Assembly: GCA_964579415.1 (NCBI GenBank)
Contig: CAZOGW010000002.1
Coordinates: 15,508-79,507 of the forward strand
DNA: 64,000 nt
Reading direction: 5' to 3'
Origin: CAZOGW01 sp964579415
GTDB taxonomy: Bacteria > Actinomycetota > Acidimicrobiia > Spongiisociales > UBA5794
How positions within the stretch are numbered: the first letter of the stretch is position 1; each line of letters starts with the position of its first letter. A model generated the notes under the pieces. It saw only the letters and a program-made list of their open reading frames with translations, searched no databases and was not told the DNA's origin. Both the position numbers and the translations under genes were made by a program. Shown here piece by piece: positions 28,571 through 36,767 of this stretch.

Positions 28571-31500
28571 ATGACCGTCGGGTTTGTCGTCTGGAACCCG
28601 TTCCAGGTGTTCCACATGGGACCCATCGCCGAACACCTCGACGACGTCGTGTTCCTGGTCGTCAACCGGTGGGGCCTGGAAGAGTTGCGCGCCGGTTTCG
28701 GGGGCAGCGTCGGCGCCTTCATCGACCGTCCCCACCAGATCGTCACCACGCGTCAGCTCACGGCGCTCGACGGGAAGCTGGACGCCCTGGTCTGCCCGAA
28801 CCCGTTTCCCGGGATGAACGCCCTGGCGGCGACCCGCCGCGTCGGGATCCAGTACTCGATGACCAAGGAGAGCTACCAGTACGGCACCTGGCGGTCGCAG
28901 TTCGACGTGAACCTGGCCTACGGCGACTACACCGTGGGCAAGCTGCTCCGCTACGGCCCCGCCGTCGCCGTGGGGAACCCCCGGTTCGCTCCCTGGTTCA
29001 AGGGCGCTGACGAGCCGGCGCCGCCTTCGCCGCGCAAGACGGTCATCTACCTCCCCACCTGGGGCGAGTTCTCGTCGGTGCCCCGGTTCCTCCCCGCCAT
29101 CGAGGCGCTGCAGGCCGACTACGAGGTCATCGTCAAGCTCCACCACAAGATCCACCTCACCGAACCGGACAAGACGGCGCAGCTGCAGTCGTCGGGCATC
29201 AAGAGCTCCTTCCTCCCCCACGACGATCTGCTGCCGCAGCTGCGCCGCGCCGACCTCGTCATCAGCGACTACAGCGGAGCGATCTTCGACGCCATCTACG
29301 TGCGGAAGCCGGTGCTGCTTCTCCAGGAGGACCCGGCGAGCCTCATCGGTGACAAGTTCACCTTCGACAGCATCGAGTACTCCCGGCGCGACGACATCGG
29401 CCCCGTGGTGGCGTCTCCCGCGCAACTGGCCGACACCGTCGCCGCCGTCCTGAATGGCTCGATCGACTACCGGGACGCCAACGAACGGCTCCGGGCCGAA
29501 TGCTTCGCCGAAGACGTGCACGCCGCCGAACGGTGCGCCGAGGTGATCGACACCGTGGCGCACCAGCGCACGAACCCCCTCTCCCCCCGGTCCCACAGCA
29601 ACAGACCTGTGGTGGCGCCGGAGCGACCAGTGGAGCAACGCATCCTCCGCCTCGAGCAACAGCGCGCCGCCGGCGCCGGAACCTCGACCCCGGCCGGGGA
29701 TGCACAGGAGCACCTGCGGGCCCGGATGCGCCAGTCGGTCAGGGCGGCAGCGGGCGCCGCCGGCGCCGGCACGTTGCTGCCCGCCCTGGCGGCGGCACCC
29801 GGCCCTCACGGGAAAACGACCCGCCACCTGGCGGTCCGCACCGCACTGCGCGTCTCCGCCGACCCGTCCGTGGCCATCCGATCACTGGAGGCGTTGCAGC
29901 GTCGGGACCGGCTCGATACCGGGCAGCGGCTGTGGCTCGCCGACCTACTGTTCGTCACCGGCCGCGGCGACGAGGCGGCGCGGCTGGTCGAGGGGACAAC
30001 CGGCACCTCCGCCCCCGATCTCCTCAAGACGCTGGCCCGGGCCTACGAAACCCTGTCCGGCCCGGCGGCGAGTTGGAACACCCTCACCGGGTTGGTCTCG
30101 CCGGCGCCGGTTCCCGCCTCCAACAACGGGCTGCTGGCATCGACTCCCCTCTCCGTGGACGACATCCTGCGACGGGTGACTACCAACGCGGCGTCGATCG
30201 CCACCGACTGCACCGAGTTCGAAACGGCGGCCGAGCTGTACGCCGAGTTGCTCAAGCTGGACGACGACGTGGCCGACCTCCACCACGGGTACGGAAAGGC
30301 GCTGGGCGGCGCCTTCCGGCTCGACGAGGCACGGCAGGCCTACGCCGAGGCGTTGCGGCGTGGCCCCTTCGTGGACACCTACCAGCGTTCCTACGCTTCC
30401 TCGTGCTCCAAGGCGGAGGACTGGGAGGGTGCACACCACGCCTGGCTGCGACCGCGCCGCGATCAGGTGCTGGACGCCAGCGCCGCCCTCGGCGCCGTGC
30501 GCCGGGAACGCACCGCCTTCGACACCCTCGATGCCGCCTTCACCGACCCTGTCGTGGTCTCCTCGCCGGCGTTCCGTGATGCTCTGGAGGACAGCGCCGC
30601 AGTGGCGCCGCTGCGCCCCGCCGAACAGTGGATGGCGCTGCACTGGCGGCTGATCCGGCTCGGAGCCTTCTCCGCCGCCTACCGGGTCAAGGACCTGGCG
30701 GCGTGGAGTCTCCTCGGCGACCTGTCACGCAGCAACGGCAACGATCCCCGCAGCACGGTGCGCCTGTCGCGGGCGCTCGTCACCGTGGGAGAGCACGACG
30801 AGGCGCGCCGGCTGCTCTCGTTGTGGCTCGCCGCCTCCACCGATGAGCCGGAAGGGCGCGCCGCCGTCACCAAGGCGCTGGCGGACCTCGACCTCCTCCA
30901 GGGGGAGACGTCGTCGATCGTGCGCTGGTTCGCCGCAGCCGCGGTCGATCGCTTCCCCCAGGACGAGGGCCGCCGCATCGCCCGGGACGTCTTCGAGGGG
31001 CGCCGCGTCGCCATCGTGGGCCCGGGTCGGCCGCCCGAGGGAGCCTCCCCCGACCGATTCGACGCCTACGACGTGGTGGTCCGACCCAACCTGTTCCTCG
31101 ACGCCGCAACCGCCGCCGCCACCGGCTCGGAGCGCACCGACGTCGCCTACTTCAACAGCGGCATCACCCGGCTCGGACTGGACGACCTGCTCGACGTCGC
31201 TGCCGGCCAGGGGGTACGTCAGGTGGTGCTGAGGCGACCCCGCGACCTGGGCCTGCTCGCTCCCCGCCTGCGCTCGGGCAAGGTCCGTTTCGTCGACATC
31301 GAGCCGTCGTGCCACCTGTTCGCCTCCTCCTTCGGCATCCAGCGGATGTTGTACGACATCAACCTCTACCGGCCCCGCACCATCGACGTGTTCAACGTCG
31401 ATTTCTTCGCCGGGGCGGTCGAGTACGTCGACGGCTACAAGATCGACAACGCCGACATCAGCTTCCGCGGGTACACCCATGACTTCCGTGGCGACTTCAT

Positions 31501-31618
31501 CCTCTCGCGGAACCTGCGCGCCAGCGGTGCCGTCGGGTTCGACCCGGTGGCCGACGCCATCCTCGACCTCGACGTCGCCGCCTACCTGGAACTCCTCGAC
31601 GCCAAGCCGTCGGAGTGA
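28571..31618 (+). CDS. TagF-like phosphotransferase / TPR / GT29-like sialyltransferase fusion
   Basis: Protein of 1015 residues. Residues 1-330 resemble the CDP-glycerol:polyglycerophosphate glycerophosphotransferase fold (YLPTWGEFSS, VKLHHKIHL, ADLVISDYSGAIFDAIY). Residues 377-790 are TPR-like helices. Residues 810-1013 resemble GT29 sialyltransferases: an L-motif-like RRVAIVGPG with YDVVVRPN, an S-motif-like SSFGIQRMLYDINLYRP and a late THDFRGDFILSRNL. It directly precedes CMP-sialate synthase and sialate synthase genes, which supports sialyl transfer. The N-terminal half is paralogous to residues 1-330 of the protein at 41300-44068. I chose the ATG at 28571, where the domain starts. Donor and acceptor identities are inference. 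Confidence 0.75.
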   Translation: MTVGFVVWNPFQVFHMGPIAEHLDDVVFLVVNRWGLEELRAGFGGSVGAFIDRPHQIVTTRQLTALDGKLDALVCPNPFPGMNALAATRRVGIQYSMTKESYQYGTWRSQFDVNLAYGDYTVGKLLRYGPAVAVGNPRFAPWFKGADEPAPPSPRKTVIYLPTWGEFSSVPRFLPAIEALQADYEVIVKLHHKIHLTEPDKTAQLQSSGIKSSFLPHDDLLPQLRRADLVISDYSGAIFDAIYVRKPVLLLQEDPASLIGDKFTFDSIEYSRRDDIGPVVASPAQLADTVAAVLNGSIDYRDANERLRAECFAEDVHAAERCAEVIDTVAHQRTNPLSPRSHSNRPVVAPERPVEQRILRLEQQRAAGAGTSTPAGDAQEHLRARMRQSVRAAAGAAGAGTLLPALAAAPGPHGKTTRHLAVRTALRVSADPSVAIRSLEALQRRDRLDTGQRLWLADLLFVTGRGDEAARLVEGTTGTSAPDLLKTLARAYETLSGPAASWNTLTGLVSPAPVPASNNGLLASTPLSVDDILRRVTTNAASIATDCTEFETAAELYAELLKLDDDVADLHHGYGKALGGAFRLDEARQAYAEALRRGPFVDTYQRSYASSCSKAEDWEGAHHAWLRPRRDQVLDASAALGAVRRERTAFDTLDAAFTDPVVVSSPAFRDALEDSAAVAPLRPAEQWMALHWRLIRLGAFSAAYRVKDLAAWSLLGDLSRSNGNDPRSTVRLSRALVTVGEHDEARRLLSLWLAASTDEPEGRAAVTKALADLDLLQGETSSIVRWFAAAAVDRFPQDEGRRIARDVFEGRRVAIVGPGRPPEGASPDRFDAYDVVVRPNLFLDAATAAATGSERTDVAYFNSGITRLGLDDLLDVAAGQGVRQVVLRRPRDLGLLAPRLRSGKVRFVDIEPSCHLFASSFGIQRMLYDINLYRPRTIDVFNVDFFAGAVEYVDGYKIDNADISFRGYTHDFRGDFILSRNLRASGAVGFDPVADAILDLDVAAYLELLDAKPSE

Positions 31619-31623
31619 CCCAC

Positions 31624-32811
31624 ATGGCGGTGTTGTGCGTCATACCTGCCCGCGGCGGATCCAAAGGTATCCCCGGGAAGAACCTGCGCCGGGTCGGTGG
31701 GTTGACGCTGGTGGAGCGAGCGGTCCGGTCGGCGCTGGCGGCCGAGCGGGTCGACAGGGTGGTGGTCAGCACCGACGACACCGAGATCGCCGCCGCGGCT
31801 CGGCGCAGCGGGGCCGGGGTGGTGCACCGACCTGCCGATCTGGCCGCGGATACCTCCACCAGCGAGTCCGCCCTGGTCCACGCCGTCGGATCGGTGCTCG
31901 GCGAGCCGGGTGACGGCGACGTGCTGGTCTTCTTGCAGTGCACCAGCCCCCTCATCGATCCGGCGGACATCGACCGGGCTGTCGCCATGGTCACCGAGGG
32001 GGGCTACGACTCCGTCTTCTCGGCGGTTCGGTCCCATGCCTTCGTGTGGCGAGAGGAGGATGGCGGCGCCGTCGGGGTGAACCACGACTGGCGGGTGCGC
32101 CTGCGCCGCCAGGATCTGCCTGCGGAGTACCGCGAGACCGGTGCGGTCTACGTGATGCGTATCGCCGGCTTCCTCGAGAGCGGGCACCGGTTCTTCGGGC
32201 GTGTCGGCATCTGCGTCGTGTCCGCCACCCACGGTATCGACATCGACGCCGCCGAGGACCTGGAGATGGCTCGCTTCGTAGCCCGGCGGGCGGACCCGGG
32301 CCCCCTCGCCGGCCTGGACCCGTCGCGGGTGACGGCGATGATCACCGACTTCGACGGGGTCCACACCGACGATCGCGCCTGGGTGGCCCAGGACGGGCAG
32401 GAGGCGGTCAGGGTGAGCCGGTCCGACGGTCTCGGGTTGGCTGCGCTGCGTGACTCCGGGCTGGCCCTGCTCATCCTCTCCAAGGAGCGGAACCCGGTGG
32501 TGCGGGCGCGGGCCGGCAAGCTCGGGATCGAATGTTTGCAGGGGATCGACGATAAACTGGCGGCTCTCCGCCGGTGGGCCGAGGGCAGGGGTATCGACCC
32601 GGCAGGGATCGTGTTCGTCGGCAACGACAGCAACGACGTGCCGTGCCTCGAGTTCGTCGGATGGCCGGTGGTGGTCGCGGATGCCCACCACTCGGCCCAC
32701 GCCACCGGGGCGATGACGACGCGGCGGCGCGGCGGCGCCGGCGCGCTGCGGGAGATCGCAGACCGGCTGCTGGCCGGCCCGGGCCCCTACGGATGGCAGA
32801 TCGAACAGTGA
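31624..32811 (+). CDS. neuA: CMP-acylneuraminate cytidylyltransferase fused to KdsC/HAD-type phosphatase domain
   Basis: Activates a nonulosonic acid with CTP. The N-terminal domain (about 1-225) has the signature IPARGGSKGIPGKNL, FLQCTSPL and GIDIDAAEDLE. The C-terminal HAD domain (about 235-390) has DFDGVHTDD (motif I), LLILSKERNPVVRARA and GNDSNDVPCLEF (motif IV). Such fusions resemble those of animal CMP-sialate synthases and some bacterial KDN synthases. The HAD part may dephosphorylate a 9-phosphate intermediate or mainly aid oligomerisation. GGAG lies 9 bases before the ATG at 31624; a GTG at 31615 overlapping the previous stop is an alternative start. It sits in an operon with neuB. 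Confidence 0.9.
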   Translation: MAVLCVIPARGGSKGIPGKNLRRVGGLTLVERAVRSALAAERVDRVVVSTDDTEIAAAARRSGAGVVHRPADLAADTSTSESALVHAVGSVLGEPGDGDVLVFLQCTSPLIDPADIDRAVAMVTEGGYDSVFSAVRSHAFVWREEDGGAVGVNHDWRVRLRRQDLPAEYRETGAVYVMRIAGFLESGHRFFGRVGICVVSATHGIDIDAAEDLEMARFVARRADPGPLAGLDPSRVTAMITDFDGVHTDDRAWVAQDGQEAVRVSRSDGLGLAALRDSGLALLILSKERNPVVRARAGKLGIECLQGIDDKLAALRRWAEGRGIDPAGIVFVGNDSNDVPCLEFVGWPVVVADAHHSAHATGAMTTRRRGGAGALREIADRLLAGPGPYGWQIEQ

Positions 32812-32819
32812 GGATGCAG

Positions 32820-33686
32820 ATGAGCGTGATCGATGTCGGAGGACGCCCGGTCGGCGACGGTGAGCCTGTCTACGTCATCGCCGAGATCGGGATCAACCAC
32901 AACGGCGACGTCGAGATCGCCAAGCAACTCATCGACGTCGCGGTGGAGGCCGGGTGCGACGCGGTGAAGTTCCAGAAGCGCACCCCCGAGATCTGCGTGC
33001 CGCTCGACCAGCGGGACAAGATGCGGGAGACGCCCTGGGGCGATATGACGTACCTGGCCTACAAGGAGCGCACCGAGTTCTGGGAGTCGGAGTACCGGCA
33101 GATCGACGAGCACGCCGCCGGCCTCGGTATCCAGTGGTTCGCCTCGCCGTGGGACGTGCCCTCGGTCGACTTCCTCGAAGGGTTCGGCGTACCCACCCAC
33201 AAGGTGGCGTCGGCCAGCCTCACCGACGAGGCGCTACTCAAGGCGCTGGCGGCGACCGGCAAACCTCTCATCGTCTCCACCGGCATGTCGACGATCGACG
33301 AGATCGACCGCGCCATGGAGTTGCTGGCGGGGTCGGATGTGGTCCTTCTCCACTCGACGTCGACGTACCCGTGCCCCCCCGAGGAATCCAACCTGAGGAC
33401 CATCACCACCCTCCGGGAGCGTTACCGCGTCCCGGTCGGCTACTCGGGCCACGAACGCGGGTTGCAGGTCACCCTGGGAGCGGTGGCGCTGGGAGCCGTC
33501 GCCGTCGAGCGCCACATCACCCTCGACCGGACCATGTGGGGATCGGACCATGCGGCCAGCGTCGAACCGCAGGGTTTGCGCCATCTGGTCCGCGACATCC
33601 GCATCATCGAGACGGCGTTGGGTGACGGGGTCAAGCGGGTCTTCCCCGGCGAGGAGGAGCCGCGGCGGCGCCTCCGCTCGGCGTGA
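32820..33686 (+). CDS. neuB: N-acetylneuraminate (nonulosonate) synthase, lacking the SAF domain
   Basis: Condenses phosphoenolpyruvate with an N-acyl-hexosamine (or its 6-phosphate) to a nine-carbon acid. The TIM-barrel motifs are present: IAEIGINHNGD, AVKFQKRTPE, STGMSTIDEI, LHSTSTYPCP, GYSGHERG and ERHITLDRTMWGSDH. The protein ends at 288 residues, whereas NeuB proteins are usually near 345 with a C-terminal SAF (antifreeze-like) domain that helps bind the sugar. That domain is absent and no frameshifted remnant was noticed after the stop. GAGG 6 bases before the ATG at 32820 decides this start. No neuC epimerase is in the window, so the substrate is uncertain (ManNAc, a di-amino sugar or mannose type). 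Confidence 0.88.
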   Translation: MSVIDVGGRPVGDGEPVYVIAEIGINHNGDVEIAKQLIDVAVEAGCDAVKFQKRTPEICVPLDQRDKMRETPWGDMTYLAYKERTEFWESEYRQIDEHAAGLGIQWFASPWDVPSVDFLEGFGVPTHKVASASLTDEALLKALAATGKPLIVSTGMSTIDEIDRAMELLAGSDVVLLHSTSTYPCPPEESNLRTITTLRERYRVPVGYSGHERGLQVTLGAVALGAVAVERHITLDRTMWGSDHAASVEPQGLRHLVRDIRIIETALGDGVKRVFPGEEEPRRRLRSA

Positions 33687-33696
33687 CGGTCGGCGC

Positions 33697-34431
33697 TCAG
33701 GAGACCCGACGGAACATGAAGCTGGCGTAGTTGACGTCGGGGCGGATGTTGCGCACCTGCAACGGCTCGAACCCGGCCTCCCCGAGAAGCTGCCAGAACT
33801 CGTCGATGGCGTACGACGTGGCCGTGATGTAGTGAGATGCGTAGTCCCCGCTCTTGGGCAGGAACCGGGGATTGCCGTTGTCGTACCTGATCTGGATCAG
33901 GCCGAGCCCACCCGGCTTGGCGGCGCCGGAGAGGGCGTGCAGCACGGCCACGCCGTATTCCTTGCTGGGGAAGTGCTGGAAGACGGCGGTGCTCAACACG
34001 ATGTCGAAGCTCTCCCGGTAGGGGGCCATGGCGTCGGCGGGAGCGCCGGTGAGGTGCACCCCGGTGAAGTCCCCGAAGCCGGCCTGCTCCGCCTGGGTGC
34101 GGCACTCGTCGAGGTTCGGTCCCGAGATGTCGACGCCGACGTAGCGACGGGAGACGGGTGCCAGCGCCACCACGTTGCTACCCCCGCCGGGGCCCCACTC
34201 CAGGACGGCCAGTCCCGCACCGGGAGCCAGGGGCGGTTGGGCGAGGCTGCGGCGGAACACGTCGAGTTCCCGCCTGACCCGGGTCCCGATGGCCAGCCAG
34301 GCGCGGTCGTCGGCGTAGCGCCCGAAGCCGCGCCAGTGGGAATGCTCCCGCTTCTTGTCGTCATGGGAGCTGCAGGCCCACACGTCGGCGGCGAGGCGCT
34401 GTTGTGCGATGAGGTCCGATTCCGATGTCAT
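33697..34431 (-). CDS. Class I SAM-dependent methyltransferase
   Basis: Protein of 244 residues with SAM motif I VLEWGPGGGSN, motif II YVGVDISGPNLDEC and a post-motif segment FDIVLSTAVFQHFPS, followed by KPGGLGLIQIRYD. It is the last gene of the minus-strand run from 36569. It probably methylates a sugar or a glycan-linked group; the acceptor is unknown. Confidence 0.82.
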   Translation of the reverse strand: MTSESDLIAQQRLAADVWACSSHDDKKREHSHWRGFGRYADDRAWLAIGTRVRRELDVFRRSLAQPPLAPGAGLAVLEWGPGGGSNVVALAPVSRRYVGVDISGPNLDECRTQAEQAGFGDFTGVHLTGAPADAMAPYRESFDIVLSTAVFQHFPSKEYGVAVLHALSGAAKPGGLGLIQIRYDNGNPRFLPKSGDYASHYITATSYAIDEFWQLLGEAGFEPLQVRNIRPDVNYASFMFRRVS

Positions 34432-34450
34432 GCGCGCTGCTCCACCTCGA

Positions 34451-35314
34451 TCAGGTCGGGGGTACCGCCGACGAGAACCTGTTGGCGACCAGGGCCGCCA
34501 TCTGCTCGTCGGGGAGATACCGCCGCGCCGCCTGGTGCCACAGCCCCTCCACCTTGGTGAGACGCCTGTCGTTGGCGGTGCGGGGGCGGGTCCACGGCTT
34601 CGATCCGACGTAGTGGAGGAACCGGACGTCCCATCGCTCGATCTCCCCCTCCACCGATTCGAGCCTGTCGGGGAACATGCGCTTGGTGCTGTTGTAGCGG
34701 ATCGGCAGCCAACGCACCCGGTAGGGGTAGAAGTAGAGGTTGAGTACCGCCTGGTCGGCCTTGCCGGTGTGGGGCCGGGCGTCGGCGAGCCGGGTCCGCG
34801 CCGTCAGGTCGTGGTAGGTGGCGCCGCCGAGGTAGCGCCGGCCCACCCGGAAGACGCCGGAGTTGAAGAACGGGAGCGGCTGCTGACCGCGGCGGGAAGC
34901 GGCCCGCACCGCGGCGAAACCGTCGTGGCCATCCGCCGGGTGCAGCAGCTCGGAGATGTCGCCCAGACACAACATGTCGGCGTCGAGGCACAACACCCGG
35001 TCGAACTCGGTGAACCGGAACGCCTCAAGAATGAGGAACGCCGCCACCAGGTGTTGTGGCGTATCGAGGGCGGCGCGGCCCTGGGCCTGGAGGTGGGCCA
35101 GCGACGGCGGCGATCCCTCGACGATGCGGAGTGACGGGTACCGGCGTCGCAGCAGGTCGGCGTTGGCCGCGGAGAGCCCGTTGTCGGGCGTGAGAACCAG
35201 CCAGGGTTCCTCGAGCCACGGGTTGTGCTCCAGCACCGTGGAGAGGAAGACGACGAAAGCGGGAACGAAATCGTCGGTGACCACGGTGACGATCGCCGCG
35301 CCCGGCGCCGTCAT
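34451..35314 (-). CDS. Family 8 glycosyltransferase
   Basis: Protein of 287 residues. Retaining GT-A fold of the LgtC/glycogenin type, with the start AAIVTVVTDDFVPAF, the metal-binding DxD in VLCLDADMLCLGD, FFNSGVFRV and the C-terminal KADQAVLNLYFY and LHYVGSKPWT (the usual late His/Lys region). The ATG at 35314 overlaps the DUF115 stop (ATGA), so the genes are translationally coupled. Confidence 0.85.
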   Translation of the reverse strand: MTAPGAAIVTVVTDDFVPAFVVFLSTVLEHNPWLEEPWLVLTPDNGLSAANADLLRRRYPSLRIVEGSPPSLAHLQAQGRAALDTPQHLVAAFLILEAFRFTEFDRVLCLDADMLCLGDISELLHPADGHDGFAAVRAASRRGQQPLPFFNSGVFRVGRRYLGGATYHDLTARTRLADARPHTGKADQAVLNLYFYPYRVRWLPIRYNSTKRMFPDRLESVEGEIERWDVRFLHYVGSKPWTRPRTANDRRLTKVEGLWHQAARRYLPDEQMAALVANRFSSAVPPT

Positions 35315-36075
35315 GCGACCAGCTCTTCGAACACGGCCCGCTCGAACACCCCAGGGCCGCCTCCGGCAGTGGCGTCGAGCAGCCGGATCCCCTCGGTCTC
35401 CATCTCGGACTTCACCACCCGGTAGCTCTGCAGCAGCGGCGCATCGTCGCCGGCGCCATCGCACCCGAGGAGCACGATCTCACCGAAGCCCATCAGGCGG
35501 GCCAGCACCAGGGCGAAGGTCGTCACGGTGTCGTGGGCGTCATCGAGCGGCTGTGCCGGGTCGAGGTTCATCGTCCCCCGCTCCTCGACCCGGAGTCTGG
35601 GATCGTCGAAGAGAAGGAAACGCACCTCGGAGAGGGGGAAGAGACTCTCGGCGTGCAGCAGCGAACGGAACCGGAAGGGAAAGAACTTGGTCACGCCGCC
35701 GGTCCGCTCCCCCAACAGCGTCGCCAGCTCGGCATCGAGTCGGGGTTCGGGGTTCCCCCAGCCCCCGAACAGCTCGTGGCCGGCGCCGCAGTAATAGGTG
35801 GGCTTCCATCGATCGAGTGCCGGGTGGCGGACCACCCAATCGGTGCCGAAGGCGGGCGTGTCCCCGATGAGCGACAGGTCCTGGGTCAGCAGCGACGGCC
35901 CGCCGGCGATGACGAAACACCGCTCACCGGCATGGCTGTTGCGGAGCTGCTCGATGCGGTCCAGCTCACCGCTCTCCCCGTAGGCGCGGCTGAGCCGGCG
36001 GCGCTGCAGCATCTGGCGATCCGACAGGCCCTGGAGGGAGTCTGCGAGCGCGGGCATGCCGGAGGGTGAGGTCAC
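35311..36075 (-). CDS. DUF115/MAF-like protein
   Basis: Protein of 254 residues. The segment RCFVIAGGPSLLTQDLSLI matches the DUF115 start, followed by PAFGTDWVVRH, TYYCGAGHELF and LARLMGFGEIVLLGCDGAG. DUF115 proteins include motility-accessory factors that attach sialic-acid-like sugars to flagellin, and sialyltransferase-like folds. A nonulosonic acid operon is encoded nearby on the other strand, so a role in handling or transferring that sugar is plausible but unproven. The gene overlaps both neighbours by ATGA junctions. Confidence 0.75.
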   Translation of the reverse strand: MTSPSGMPALADSLQGLSDRQMLQRRRLSRAYGESGELDRIEQLRNSHAGERCFVIAGGPSLLTQDLSLIGDTPAFGTDWVVRHPALDRWKPTYYCGAGHELFGGWGNPEPRLDAELATLLGERTGGVTKFFPFRFRSLLHAESLFPLSEVRFLLFDDPRLRVEERGTMNLDPAQPLDDAHDTVTTFALVLARLMGFGEIVLLGCDGAGDDAPLLQSYRVVKSEMETEGIRLLDATAGGGPGVFERAVFEELVA

Positions 36076-36569
36076 CGCCGTCCCCGGGCGCCACCCCTGC
36101 GGAGGCGCCGGGGGACGTCGAGGATGCGCGCCATCCGCCGGCCGAGCCGGTAGCTCCGGGAGGCACGGATGGCGTCGAGCTCGGACTGACGTAGTCGCGC
36201 CTGCTCCCGGGCCTGGCGCAGGCGGCGGCGTGAGCGGGCGAGTTGCTGCGTCAGCTCCTCGGTCTGGATGCGTGCCTCGTCTTCGATCTCGTCGATGCGC
36301 GCCCAGAAGAGGTCGACGTGCCCTTCCAGTCGCAAGACTTCGCCTTCGACGGCGCCCAGCGTCCGTGCCGAGGCCTCCAGCTTCGCCTCGAGCTCCGCAT
36401 TGGCGGCGGTCAGCTCAGTCACCCGCCGCGCAGCGGCTTCGCCGGCCTCGATGAGTTCAGCGATCTGCCGACGCAGGTCCCGGATCTCCCGTTCCGCCTC
36501 GGCAGCTGCGGCGACGTCCGCCGCCGTCGCCACGTGGACCCTCTCTTCGGGACCGTCGTCATGAGCCAT
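36072..36569 (-). CDS. Coiled-coil protein with C-terminal basic motif
   Basis: About 165 residues, almost entirely charged heptad-like coiled coil, ending in SRSYRLGRRMARILDVPRRL and a run of Gly/Arg. The ending resembles the basic segment that follows coiled coils in several glycosyltransferases here, as if it were the detached N-terminal half of one. It may scaffold or anchor the GT8/DUF115 enzymes encoded with it (ATGA overlap). The ATG at 36569 is preferred over a GTG at 36599. There is no catalytic domain. Confidence 0.7.
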   Translation of the reverse strand: MAHDDGPEERVHVATAADVAAAAEAEREIRDLRRQIAELIEAGEAAARRVTELTAANAELEAKLEASARTLGAVEGEVLRLEGHVDLFWARIDEIEDEARIQTEELTQQLARSRRRLRQAREQARLRQSELDAIRASRSYRLGRRMARILDVPRRLRRGGARGRR

Positions 36570-36767
36570 CGCAGCCGTTCTGTCGTGTGGTAGCGCCACA
36601 TCGGGGAGGATACAGGGTTGGGATCGTTGGGATCGTTGAGATCGGCTTCCCGGTGCCAGCCACGGGACTCACCGACGTCACGGCAGGAGGATCGGTTGCC
36701 GAGGCGACGCGTGATACCGTCGCTCTGTGACATCCGGTACCGGCCACGACCAGGACATCCGCCGAGC

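Noticed and set aside
28424..29827. N-terminal extension of the sulfotransferase frame
   Set aside because: It overlaps the TagF-like domain encoded on the other strand, and its composition is that of an antisense shadow. The GTG at 28423 begins the real protein.
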